From JBELMB01 sp042088665 (lineage in GTDB: Bacteria > Pseudomonadota > Alphaproteobacteria > Rhodobacterales > Rhodobacteraceae): DNA of 13,232 nucleotides. Shown one piece after another: positions 6,577 to 13,232 of the stretch (position 1 is its first letter; each line of letters starts with the position of its first letter). The notes beneath the pieces were generated by a model that saw only the letters and a program-made list of their open reading frames with translations, made no database searches and was not told the DNA's origin. Location: positions 1 to 13,232 of the forward strand of contig JBELMB010000146.1 in the NCBI GenBank assembly GCA_042088665.1, in the 5' to 3' direction. The position numbers and the translations under genes were made by a program.

Positions 6577-8502
6577 TCAGGCGCGCTTGTCCAGCACTTC
6601 GACACCCAGCGTGGTCAGCACCTTTGCCTCGATGTCTTCGGCGTTCAGCCGGGCCACGGCATACATGTCGCGCGGGCTGGCCTGATCGATAAAGATGTCA
6701 GGCAGCACCATCGAGCGGTACTTCAGCCCAGTGTCAAAGACGCCCTCTTCGGCCAGCAGCTGCGCCACATGAGAGCCGAACCCGCCCACGGCGCCCTCTT
6801 CGATGCAGATCAGCGCCTCATGATTGCGGGCAAGATCGAGGATCAGGTCGCGGTCCAACGGCTTGGCAAACCGTGCATCCGCCACCGTCGGCGAAATGCC
6901 ACGCGCCTCAAGCCTCTCGCAGGCGGTCAGGCATTCCGACAGACGGGTGCCAAAGGACAAGAGCGCCACGCGCGCGCCCTCCCGCACCATGCGGCCCTTT
7001 CCGATCTCGAGGATCTTGCCGCGTTCCGGCATGTCCACACCGACGCCTTCGCCGCGCGGGTAGCGGAAGGCGATGGGCCCCGAATCATGCGCTGCAGCCG
7101 TGGCGACCATATGCTTGAGTTCTGCCTCGTCGGCGGCGGCCATGACCACCATGCCGGGCAGGTTCGCCAGAAAGGCCACGTCGTAGGACCCCGCATGGGT
7201 CGCCCCATCCGCCCCCACAAGACCGGCGCGGTCGATGGCGAAACGCACCGGCAAGCGCTGGATCGCCACATCATGCACCACCTGGTCATAGCCACGCTGC
7301 AGGAAGGTCGAATACATCGCGCAGAACGGCCGCAGCCCCCCGGCGGCAAGCCCCGCACAGAAGGTCACGCCGTGTTGTTCGGCAATGCCCACATCGAAGC
7401 ACCGCGACGGGTACCGTTCGGCAAAGAGGTCCAGCCCCGTCCCATCGGGCATCGCGGCGGTCACGGCGCAGATGCGGCTGTCCTCGGCGGCGAGATCCAG
7501 CAGGCTCTGGGCGAACACCTTTGTATAGCCGGGGGCGTTGGACGGCGCCTTGTTCTGCTTGCCCGTGAGCACGTCGAACCTGGCCCGCGCGTGCCCCTTG
7601 TCAGCGGCATGTTCGGCGTGGTCGTAGCCCTTGCCCTTTTTCGTCAGCACATGCAGCAGGATCGGGCCGGAGGCGCGTTGGCGGACCGTGCGCAGCACCG
7701 GCAAAAGCTGGTCGAGATCATGCCCGTCGATGGGACCGATGTAGGAAAACCCCAGCTCTTCGAACAGGGTGCCACCCATCGTCATGCCCTTGAGCATGTC
7801 CTTCGCGCGTTTCGCCCCTTCGCGGAAGGGTTCGGGCAGGAAAGAGACCGCGCCGCGCGCCACCTCCTTGAGATCGTGCAGCGGCGCCTCGGCATAGAGC
7901 CTGCTGAGATAGGTGGACAGCGCACCGGTCGGGGGCGCGATGCTCATCTCGTTGTCGTTCAGGATGACGATCATCCGCTTTTTCAGGTGGCCCGCGTTGT
8001 TCAGCGCCTCGAAGGCCATGCCAGCGCTCATGGCGCCATCCCCGATCACCGCGATCGCATCGCCATGCCCTGTGTCACAGGCCCCGCCAAGATCCCGCGC
8101 CACGGCAAAGCCCAGCGCGGCAGAGATCGACGTGCTGGAATGCGCCGCGCCAAAGGGGTCATAGGGGCTTTCGGACCGCTTGGTGAAGCCGGACAGCCCG
8201 TCCTTCTGACGCAGCGTGTGCATCCGGTCGCGCCGCCCGGTGAGGATCTTGTGCGGATAACACTGATGCGAGACGTCCCAGATGATCTTGTCCCGCGGCG
8301 TGTCAAAGACGTGATGCAGGGCCACGGTCAATTCGACCACGCCAAGACCTGCACCAAGGTGCCCCCCGGTTTCGGACACGGCGGAAATCGTCTCTGCGCG
8401 CACATCCTGCGCCAGACGCTTGAGCTCTGGGTCAGAGAGGGATTTCAGGTCCCCGGGGCTTTGGATGCGATCCAGAACAGGGGTCTTTGGGCGCTGGGAC
8501 AT
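6577..8502 (-). CDS. dxs: 1-deoxy-D-xylulose-5-phosphate synthase
   Basis: DXS condenses pyruvate with glyceraldehyde 3-phosphate, using thiamine diphosphate, to give deoxyxylulose 5-phosphate, the entry point of the MEP isoprenoid pathway; the product also feeds thiamine and pyridoxal synthesis. The 641-residue length is full for the family. Visible motifs are GGHLGAGLG (catalytic His48), the Mg/thiamine-binding GDGAMSAG at 154-161 followed by LNDN at 181-184, DVGIAEQHG with the catalytic Glu, and the transketolase-like RAGLVGADGATHAG segment. ATG 8502 has GGAGG 6 nt upstream. It lies 25 nt after ispA, last in the deacetylase-xseB-ispA-dxs run, so it is probably co-transcribed with the prenyltransferase that uses its downstream products. 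Confidence 0.98.
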   Translation of the reverse strand: MSQRPKTPVLDRIQSPGDLKSLSDPELKRLAQDVRAETISAVSETGGHLGAGLGVVELTVALHHVFDTPRDKIIWDVSHQCYPHKILTGRRDRMHTLRQKDGLSGFTKRSESPYDPFGAAHSSTSISAALGFAVARDLGGACDTGHGDAIAVIGDGAMSAGMAFEALNNAGHLKKRMIVILNDNEMSIAPPTGALSTYLSRLYAEAPLHDLKEVARGAVSFLPEPFREGAKRAKDMLKGMTMGGTLFEELGFSYIGPIDGHDLDQLLPVLRTVRQRASGPILLHVLTKKGKGYDHAEHAADKGHARARFDVLTGKQNKAPSNAPGYTKVFAQSLLDLAAEDSRICAVTAAMPDGTGLDLFAERYPSRCFDVGIAEQHGVTFCAGLAAGGLRPFCAMYSTFLQRGYDQVVHDVAIQRLPVRFAIDRAGLVGADGATHAGSYDVAFLANLPGMVVMAAADEAELKHMVATAAAHDSGPIAFRYPRGEGVGVDMPERGKILEIGKGRMVREGARVALLSFGTRLSECLTACERLEARGISPTVADARFAKPLDRDLILDLARNHEALICIEEGAVGGFGSHVAQLLAEEGVFDTGLKYRSMVLPDIFIDQASPRDMYAVARLNAEDIEAKVLTTLGVEVLDKRA

Positions 8503-8527
8503 GGCTGTCCTCCGCAGGTCTAGAGTC

Positions 8528-9400
8528 TCAGGTCCGGCGCGAGATAACGAAGCGGGCGGCGTCCCGCAAGTTCTCTGCCTCCTTACCGTATAGATCTAGG
8601 CTTGTGCAGGCTTCGTGCACGAGATCATGAGCGCGGCGTTTCGCCCCGTCCATCCCCAGCAGCGACACAAAGGTCGCCTTGCCGCGGTCCTCGTCCTTGC
8701 CGACGGCCTTGCCCATCGCGGCTGCGTCACCTTCCACATCGAGGATGTCATCGGCGATCTGGAACGCGAGGCCCAGCCGGGTTGCGTAATCCGTCAGCGG
8801 CGCAATCTCCGCCTGCGCCAGCCGCGCGCCTGCCTCCGCCGACCAGCAGATCAACGCGCCGGTCTTGCCCGCCTGAAGCGCGGTGATCTCATCGAGCGTG
8901 AGCGGGCGGTCAGACTGCTCTGCCGCCATGTCCAGCGCCTGCCCAAGCACCATGCCGCGCGCGCCCGCCGCCCGGGCAAGGCTGAGGCACAGATCGGCGC
9001 GCACCGCGGGGTCGGGATGTGCCTCAGGGCGCGTCACCAGCTCGAACCCGAGGGAATGCAGGGCATCGCCGGACAGGACCGCGGTGGCCTCGTCCCATTT
9101 GCGATGCACCGTGGGTTGGCCGCGGCGCAGATCATCGTCATCCATGCAGGGCAGATCATCGTGCACGAGACTGTAGGCATGGATCACTTCGATGGCGGTG
9201 GCCGCCCAGATCGCCTGCTTTGGTGCGATGCCATGCAGACGCGCGCCTTCGAGCACGAGATAGCCGCGCAGCCGTTTTCCGCCGCCCGCAGCATAGCCCA
9301 TGGCCTGCACCACCGGCAGGTCCTGATGTTCGGCCACCACGCGCGTCACATGCGCCTCGATCGCCTGCGCAGCCGCATCCAGCCCCGCGTGGAACGCCAT
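8528..9400 (-). CDS. ispA: Polyprenyl synthetase, farnesyl diphosphate synthase
   Basis: A type II trans-prenyltransferase that condenses dimethylallyl/geranyl diphosphate with isopentenyl diphosphate to give farnesyl diphosphate. The 290-residue protein has GGGKRLR at 39-45, the first aspartate-rich motif DDLPCMDDDD at 81-90 and the second, DDILD, at 217-221. The chain-length-determining residues before the first motif (IHAYSLVHDDLP) match those I recall for E. coli IspA, so farnesyl rather than geranylgeranyl diphosphate is the likely product; a GGPP synthase (CrtE-like) is less likely. The ATG overlaps the xseB stop by one base (TGATG), indicating coupled translation. xseB-ispA-dxs is a widespread arrangement in proteobacteria. 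Confidence 0.96.
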   Translation of the reverse strand: MAFHAGLDAAAQAIEAHVTRVVAEHQDLPVVQAMGYAAGGGKRLRGYLVLEGARLHGIAPKQAIWAATAIEVIHAYSLVHDDLPCMDDDDLRRGQPTVHRKWDEATAVLSGDALHSLGFELVTRPEAHPDPAVRADLCLSLARAAGARGMVLGQALDMAAEQSDRPLTLDEITALQAGKTGALICWSAEAGARLAQAEIAPLTDYATRLGLAFQIADDILDVEGDAAAMGKAVGKDEDRGKATFVSLLGMDGAKRRAHDLVHEACTSLDLYGKEAENLRDAARFVISRRT

Positions 9401-9642
9401 CAGAGTCCCTCGGCCGCTTTGGTCCCGATCGGTGCACCCTCTGCATCCAGCGTGATCAGAGCGACCTTTTCCTCGGCTTCCTTCAGCTTTTCATCGCAAC
9501 GCTTGCGCAATTCTGCGCCGCGTTCGTACAGCTTTATCGAATCCTCAAGCGCCACATCGCCGCGTTCAAGCTGTCCGACGACGCGTTCCAGCTCTGCCAT
9601 GGCCTGTTCAAAGCTCATCTCTGTCACTGGTGTGTCGCTCAT
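9400..9642 (-). CDS. xseB: Exodeoxyribonuclease VII small subunit
   Basis: XseB is the small subunit that binds in several copies to XseA to form exonuclease VII, which degrades single-stranded DNA to oligonucleotides. The 80-residue product is the normal size and has the family's two-helix pattern: MSFEQAMAELERVVGQLERGDVALEDSIKLYERG followed in the second helix by CDEKLKEAEEKVALI. Its start codon overlaps the deacetylase stop as ATGA (4 nt) and its stop overlaps the ispA start (TGATG). xseA is not in the window. Confidence 0.96.
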   Translation of the reverse strand: MSDTPVTEMSFEQAMAELERVVGQLERGDVALEDSIKLYERGAELRKRCDEKLKEAEEKVALITLDAEGAPIGTKAAEGL

Positions 9643-10565
9643 GCGCCCGCCTCCATCAATCCTTCCACATGCGCCCTCACGGAAACGCCCAAGGCAGCCA
9701 GATCATACCCCCCTTCGAGAGTCGAGACCACTCGGCCACCCGCGGTCTCGGCCGCGACGGCGCAAAGCGCCTGCGTGACCCAGACGAAATCTGCCACCGT
9801 CCAGTTCAGCTGCGCAAGCGGGTCATCCTGATGCGCATCGAAGCCCGCAGAAAGGATCACCAGTTCCGGCGCAAAGGCGCGCAGGCGCGGCAGGGCCTCT
9901 GCCTGATAGCGGGCGCGCATCTCCGCGCCGCCGCTTTCGGGGGGCAGCGGCAGGTTCAGGATCTGGTCATGGGCGCCGCGTTCCGTCGGATGGCCCGAGC
10001 CGGGCCAGAGCGGCATCTGCTGCGACGTGATGAACAGCGCGCGCGGCTCGTTCCAGAGCAGATCCTGCGTGCCATTGCCATGGTGCACATCGAAATCCAC
10101 CACCGCGACGCGGCTGAGGCCATGCGCCTCCAGCGCGTGCATGGCGGCCAATGCGGCATTGCCAAAGAGACAAAAGCCCATCGGCGTTTCCGTTTCGGCA
10201 TGGTGGCCGGGGGGGCGCGTCGCGCAAAAGGCGTTGTTCACCTCGCCCGCCATGACCATGTCCACAGCCTGCAAAGCCGCCCCGGTGCCCACAAGACCAG
10301 CGCGGAAAGACCCCGGCGACATCCATGTGTCCGCGTCAAGCTGCACCACGCCCTCGGTGGGTTCCGCGTTGCGGATGCGGTCGATGTAGCGCTGGGGATG
10401 GCCACGGAGCAGTTCCGCCTCTGTCGCCTCGCGGGCGGTGACCCGGTGCAGGTCCAGATCCTCCAGCGCCCGCGTCACGGCCACGAGCCTGTCCACCCGC
10501 TCTGGATGGCCAAATGGCGTGACGTGGTCGAGCCCCGCCTCATGGGTGATCAATGCCGTGCTCAT
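9639..10565 (-). CDS. Histone deacetylase family protein (class II type amidohydrolase)
   Basis: A zinc-dependent deacetylase of the HDAC/acetylpolyamine amidohydrolase/acetoin-utilisation superfamily. All active-site elements are present in the 308-residue protein: the charge-relay pair H121-H122 in RPPGHHAE, zinc ligands D159 and H161 in VDFDVHHGNGT, a third zinc ligand D243 in SAGFDAHQDDP, and the catalytic Tyr287 in LEGGYDL. It is therefore expected to be active; the acetylated substrate (protein lysine, polyamine or other) is unknown. Start 10565 has GGAGG 5 nt upstream; a longer frame to 10601 was rejected. It heads the xseB-ispA-dxs run with a 4-nt overlap to xseB and lies 63 nt after petR on the same strand, with no terminator visible in between. 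Confidence 0.95.
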   Translation of the reverse strand: MSTALITHEAGLDHVTPFGHPERVDRLVAVTRALEDLDLHRVTAREATEAELLRGHPQRYIDRIRNAEPTEGVVQLDADTWMSPGSFRAGLVGTGAALQAVDMVMAGEVNNAFCATRPPGHHAETETPMGFCLFGNAALAAMHALEAHGLSRVAVVDFDVHHGNGTQDLLWNEPRALFITSQQMPLWPGSGHPTERGAHDQILNLPLPPESGGAEMRARYQAEALPRLRAFAPELVILSAGFDAHQDDPLAQLNWTVADFVWVTQALCAVAAETAGGRVVSTLEGGYDLAALGVSVRAHVEGLMEAGA

Positions 10566-10628
10566 CGCGCCCTCCCGCATGGCCCTTTTCGCCAGAGGCA
10601 AACATGGGCGGGCGCGTGGAGCAAGCCG

Positions 10629-11330
10629 TTAATCCGGGGCCAGCATGTAGCCCGCGCCGCGCACGGTCTGCAGATAGCGCGGCTGCTTGGGGTCGGCCTC
10701 CAGCTTGCGCCGCAGCCGCGTGATCTGGACGTCGACCGCGCGTTCCTGGGCCTGGCCCTTGTCACGGCCCAGTTCCTCGACCAGCTTTGCGCGGCTGACG
10801 GCCTCGCCCGGGCGGCCCGAAAAGATCCGCATCAGCTGGCTTTCTGTCGCGGTCAGGCGCACCATGTCCTCGCCGCGCCACATCTCGCCACGGTCGATGT
10901 CATAGCGGATTTCGCCAAGGGTCATCAGTTTGGGCGCGCTGTCCTGCGCGGCGGTGTCCGGCATCCGGCGCAGAATGGCGTTGATTCGCAGCAGCAGTTC
11001 CTTTGGCTCGAAGGGTTTGGCGAGGTAGTCGTCGGCCCCCGCCTCGAGCCCCTTGATCCGGTCCTCGGTCTCTGACCGGGCGGTCAGAAGCAGCACCGGC
11101 ACAGAAGATGTCTCACGGATGCCGCGGGTCAGGCTGATGCCATCCTCGCCCGGCATCATCACGTCCAGCACGATCAGGTCGAAATCCAGACCTGCGAGCA
11201 AACGACGCGCATGCGCCGCCTCTCGCGCTGCACTTACGAGGAAGCCGTTGCGGATCAGGAACTTCTGCAAAAGCCCCCGGATCCGCTCATCGTCATCCAC
11301 GATCAAGAGATGGGCATCGTTCTCGCTCAT
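10629..11330 (-). CDS. petR: OmpR/PhoB-type response regulator, PetR-like
   Basis: A two-domain response regulator of 233 residues. The receiver domain has the acidic pocket D12-D14, phosphoacceptor D56 (LIVLDVMMPG), T83 and K105 (LAKPFEPKELLLRI). The C-terminal winged helix includes LTATESQLMRIF, RAVDVQITRLRRKLE and the terminal TVRGAGYMLAPD. In Rhodobacter capsulatus PetR is encoded beside a MarR-type PetP and the pair is required for respiratory and photosynthetic growth. The name rests on this pairing and family resemblance, so the generic call (OmpR family) is surer than the symbol. No sensor kinase is adjacent. The ATG overlaps the petP stop by 4 nt (ATGA). Confidence 0.9.
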   Translation of the reverse strand: MSENDAHLLIVDDDERIRGLLQKFLIRNGFLVSAAREAAHARRLLAGLDFDLIVLDVMMPGEDGISLTRGIRETSSVPVLLLTARSETEDRIKGLEAGADDYLAKPFEPKELLLRINAILRRMPDTAAQDSAPKLMTLGEIRYDIDRGEMWRGEDMVRLTATESQLMRIFSGRPGEAVSRAKLVEELGRDKGQAQERAVDVQITRLRRKLEADPKQPRYLQTVRGAGYMLAPD

Positions 11331-11830
11331 CCCCGGCCCTCCTTCAGTCTTTGGTACTGGCGTCGCAGTTCCGGGTCCATCATTGCCTCAAGCACCCGGC
11401 GGAACCCTGCCACCGCTTCGGGCCCGGCGTCGCGGTAGGCCGCCCGCATCCGCAAGCGTTGTGCATCGGACAACTGACGTTCCAGCCTCTGTCCGGCCTC
11501 TGTCAGATGCAGGTGGCGTTCACGCTTGTCGCTGCGGCCCACGCGGCTTTCGACCAGCCCGTCCTGGATCAGCGTGCGCAGCACCCGGTTCAGCGACTGC
11601 TTGGTCACGCCGAGGATCGTCAGCAGATTGTTCACCGTGGTGCCCGGCGCGGTTTGAATGAAATGCAACGCCCGGTGGTGCGCGCGCCCGTAACTCATCC
11701 CCGCGAGGATACGGTCCGGATCCGCCGTGAACCCACGATAGGCAAAGAACATGGCCTCCGCGCCCTGTCGCAACTGCTCGTCGGTCAAGAATAGCAGTGT
11801 CTCACCCTGAACACCGCGCCCGTCTGCCAT
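11327..11830 (-). CDS. petP: MarR-family transcriptional regulator, PetP-like
   Basis: A 167-residue MarR-type winged-helix repressor or activator. The recognition region is TTVNNLLTILGVTKQSLNRVLRTL (about 64-87), followed by the wing GLVESRVGRSDKRERHLHLTEAG and a C-terminal dimerisation helix. ATG 11830 is chosen because GAGGG precedes it and the frame upstream (to 12025) crosses the ilvE promoter and coding start. It is translationally coupled to petR (4-nt overlap), a MarR/response-regulator pairing known as PetP/PetR in Rhodobacter. It probably also controls its own divergent promoter region shared with ilvE; that is inference. Confidence 0.9.
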   Translation of the reverse strand: MADGRGVQGETLLFLTDEQLRQGAEAMFFAYRGFTADPDRILAGMSYGRAHHRALHFIQTAPGTTVNNLLTILGVTKQSLNRVLRTLIQDGLVESRVGRSDKRERHLHLTEAGQRLERQLSDAQRLRMRAAYRDAGPEAVAGFRRVLEAMMDPELRRQYQRLKEGRG

Positions 11831-11853
11831 GACATGCCCTCTCGTTTTGCACC

Positions 11854-11882
11854 GTTTTAAGTCAGCCTTGTTGACATTCCAA
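11854..11882 (-). promoter_or_regulatory. Putative petP promoter
   Basis: On the minus strand TTGGAA (complement of 11877-11882) and TAAAAC (complement of 11854-11859) are separated by 17 nt, 4 of 6 matches each to the -35 and -10 consensus. The predicted transcript would start about 17 nt before the petP ATG. The -35 overlaps a short CCAA-N7-TTGG symmetry (11879-11893). On the opposite strand a perfect TTGACA (11871-11876) could serve ilvE, but no good -10 follows it. Confidence 0.4.
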
Positions 11883-11912
11883 GTGTGAATTGGTAGCGAG
11901 TCGCGTCTTTGA

Positions 11913-11953
11913 CGCAACATTACGACCATTTCGGACGTATTTTGCGCAACATT
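11913..11953 (+). repeat. Paired CGCAACATT direct repeats upstream of ilvE
   Basis: CGCAACATT occurs at 11913-11921 and again at 11945-11953, 32 bp apart (about three DNA turns), each preceded by TTTG within a few bases. The first copy overlaps a short GCGTC-TTT-GACGC inverted repeat (11903-11915). Such phasing fits two regulator-binding sites on one DNA face between petP and ilvE, but chance is not excluded. Confidence 0.4.
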
Positions 11954-11990
11954 TGTGAAAACCGTGACACGCACGCGAGGGAGAGACGCG

Positions 11991-12863
11991 ATGGCAGAGG
12001 GATCATATGACGACCGCGACGGCAAGATCTGGCTGGACGGCGCGCTGGTAGACTGGCGGTCGGCACAGGTGCACGTCCTGACCCACGGCCTGCATTACGC
12101 CAGTTCCGTCTTCGAGGGAGAGCGCGCCTATAACGGCAAGATCTTCTTGTCGCGCAAACATTCCGAGCGGTTGCATTTTTCCGCCGGAGAACTGGATTTC
12201 GAGATCCCCTACTCCGTCGACGAGATCGAAGCGGCCAAGGCAACTGTGCTGGAGGCCAACGGATTGACCGATGCCTACGTGCGGGCGGTGGCCTGGCGGG
12301 GCGCGGGTGAGGACATGGGTGTCGCCTCTGCGAAGAACCCCGTGCGTCTGGCCATCGCATCCTGGGAATGGGGCAGCTACTACGGCGACGCAAAGTACAA
12401 GGGCGCCAAGCTGGACATCTCGAAGTGGAAACGCCCCTCACCGGAGACCATCCCGGTGCACGCCAAGGCCGCGGGCCTCTACATGATCTGCACGACCTCC
12501 AAGCACGCGGCCGAGGCCAAGGGCTGCTCGGATGCGCTGTTCATGGACTACCGCGGCTACGTGGCCGAGGCGACCGGTGCCAACATCTTTTTCGTCAAGG
12601 ACGGCGAAGTGCATACGCCAATGCCGGATTGCTTCTTGAACGGTCTGACGCGCCAGACCGTGATCGGGATGCTCGAAGAGCGCAATATCAAGGTGCATGA
12701 GCGCCATATCATGCCCGAGGAACTGGAAAGCTTTGAGCAGTGCTGGCTGACCGGCACCGCCGCCGAAGTGACGCCGGTCGGGCAGATCGGTGAGTTCTCC
12801 TTCGAAGTGGGCGCCATGACGCGCGAGATTGCCGAAGCGTACGAGGCGCTGGTCCGCGCCTGA
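11991..12863 (+). CDS. ilvE: Branched-chain amino acid aminotransferase
   Basis: A PLP-dependent class IV (fold type IV) aminotransferase that interconverts leucine, isoleucine and valine with their 2-oxo acids, using glutamate/2-oxoglutarate. The 290-residue protein has THGLHYASSVFEGERAY at the start of the fold, the Schiff-base lysine K159 in PVHAKAAGLYM, and E194 in YVAEATGANIFFVKDGEV, which contacts the pyridine nitrogen. The family signature ends with LNGLTRQTVIGML. ATG 11991 is preceded by GAGGGAGAG; a GTG at 11955 is an alternative but would add a non-family N-terminus. It is divergent from petP and ends at a strong terminator, so it is likely monocistronic. Confidence 0.96.
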   Translation: MAEGSYDDRDGKIWLDGALVDWRSAQVHVLTHGLHYASSVFEGERAYNGKIFLSRKHSERLHFSAGELDFEIPYSVDEIEAAKATVLEANGLTDAYVRAVAWRGAGEDMGVASAKNPVRLAIASWEWGSYYGDAKYKGAKLDISKWKRPSPETIPVHAKAAGLYMICTTSKHAAEAKGCSDALFMDYRGYVAEATGANIFFVKDGEVHTPMPDCFLNGLTRQTVIGMLEERNIKVHERHIMPEELESFEQCWLTGTAAEVTPVGQIGEFSFEVGAMTREIAEAYEALVRA

Positions 12864-12886
12864 CGCTCCTCTTGGGTCGCAACACG

Positions 12887-12913
12887 AAAGCCAGCCCTCT
12901 TTGGGCTGGCTTT
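12887..12913 (+). terminator. Intrinsic terminator after ilvE
   Basis: A perfect 11-bp stem (AAAGCCAGCCC at 12887-12897, GGGCTGGCTTT at 12903-12913) with a 5-nt loop TCTTT starts 23 nt after the ilvE stop and is followed by TGCTT. The A-rich left arm could also give partial termination for the leftward gene at 12941. Confidence 0.92.
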
Positions 12914-12940
12914 TGCTTGTCCGGGTGGTTGCCCGCTGGC

Positions 12941-13232
12941 TCAGAGCAGTGAGCGGAGCATCGAGGTATTGCCCTGAATGACCGAATTGAGCTCGACCAC
13001 GCGGGCGAGACGTTGTTCGATTTCGTTCTGGCAGGCATCCAGCTGTTCCACGATCCCCACGAGGGCCGTGCCGGATTTGGACAGCGCCGCGCTTTCGATC
13101 TTGCACATCATGCGTGTCGAGCTGAGCCCGGTCACGTAGCGTTTCATGTCCAGCACGCTGCGGGTGAACCGCTTTGCCTCCGCTTCGACATCGCTCAGCG
13201 AATCTGCCATCTCCTTGGTAAAGCTTTGCTGC
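12941..13232 (-). CDS. Unrecognised helical protein, probably 5'-truncated by the window edge
   Basis: An ATG at 13210 would give 89 residues, but the frame stays open to the window edge (…AKSFTKE before the methionine), the residues upstream look as helical as those after it, and the only ribosome-binding-like AAGGAG touches the ATG with no spacer. So this is more likely the C-terminal part of a longer gene. The visible sequence is almost wholly alpha-helical and charged (DVEAEAKRFTRSVLDMKRYV, then KIESAALSKSG and EQLDACQNEIEQRLARVVEL), of the coiled-coil kind seen in chemoreceptor tails. I cannot assign a family. It converges with ilvE and ends 28 nt beyond that gene's terminator. Confidence 0.6.
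   Translation of the reverse strand, partial: QQSFTKEMADSLSDVEAEAKRFTRSVLDMKRYVTGLSSTRMMCKIESAALSKSGTALVGIVEQLDACQNEIEQRLARVVELNSVIQGNTSMLRSLL

Noticed and set aside
6520..8523. A 667-codon open frame on the plus strand opposite dxs
   Set aside because: It is antisense to an unambiguous dxs and has a His/Arg/Pro/Gly-rich composition typical of stop-poor shadow frames in GC-rich DNA.
8528..9400. CrtE-type geranylgeranyl diphosphate synthase instead of IspA
   Set aside because: Residues before the first Asp-rich motif match those of E. coli IspA, and the xseB-ispA-dxs order fits farnesyl diphosphate synthase.

Overview
The window reads as ordinary chromosomal DNA of a high-GC alphaproteobacterium, most likely a Rhodobacterales (Roseobacter/Rhodobacter) species. 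This rests on gene content and order (a phenylacetyl-CoA epoxidase cluster, a PetP/PetR regulatory pair divergent from a branched-chain aminotransferase, and a deacetylase-xseB-ispA-dxs operon) and on GC-rich codon use. It is not a database match. I see no rRNA, tRNA, insertion sequence, phage gene or CRISPR array.

Left block (about 313-4802, minus strand): the multicomponent ring-1,2-phenylacetyl-CoA epoxidase, in transcript order paaA, a DUF3291 gene, a small four-helix membrane protein, then paaB, paaC, paaD and paaE. PaaA/PaaC form the oxygenase core, PaaB bridges the subunits, PaaD serves Fe-S maturation and PaaE delivers electrons. Most junctions are 4-nt or 1-nt start/stop overlaps, so the operon is tightly coupled. 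The two extra genes between paaA and paaB are the least explained part of the window, and the DUF3291 gene appears broken near its 5' end by a frameshift in a GC-dinucleotide tract. The intergenic region in front of paaA carries a 10-bp perfect inverted repeat around a plausible promoter, which is a good candidate operator.

Middle block (4916-6476, plus strand): a YeeZ-like NAD(P)-binding SDR/epimerase protein followed 10 nt later by an ExoD-family membrane protein whose N-terminus contains a 15-bp tandem repeat. About 100 bp separate it from the convergent dxs.

Right-centre block (6577-11830, minus strand): petP (MarR type) and petR (OmpR type) overlap by 4 nt. After 63 nt they are followed by a class II histone-deacetylase-like amidohydrolase, xseB, ispA and dxs. 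DXS and IspA supply the first committed step and the C15 product of the MEP isoprenoid route, feeding ubiquinone, undecaprenyl carrier and, in phototrophs, carotenoid and bacteriochlorophyll synthesis. Divergent from petP is ilvE (11991-12863), closed by a strong intrinsic terminator. The right edge holds the C-terminal part of an unrecognised helical protein that probably continues beyond the window. At the left edge about 300 bp downstream of paaE contain no gene I can support.
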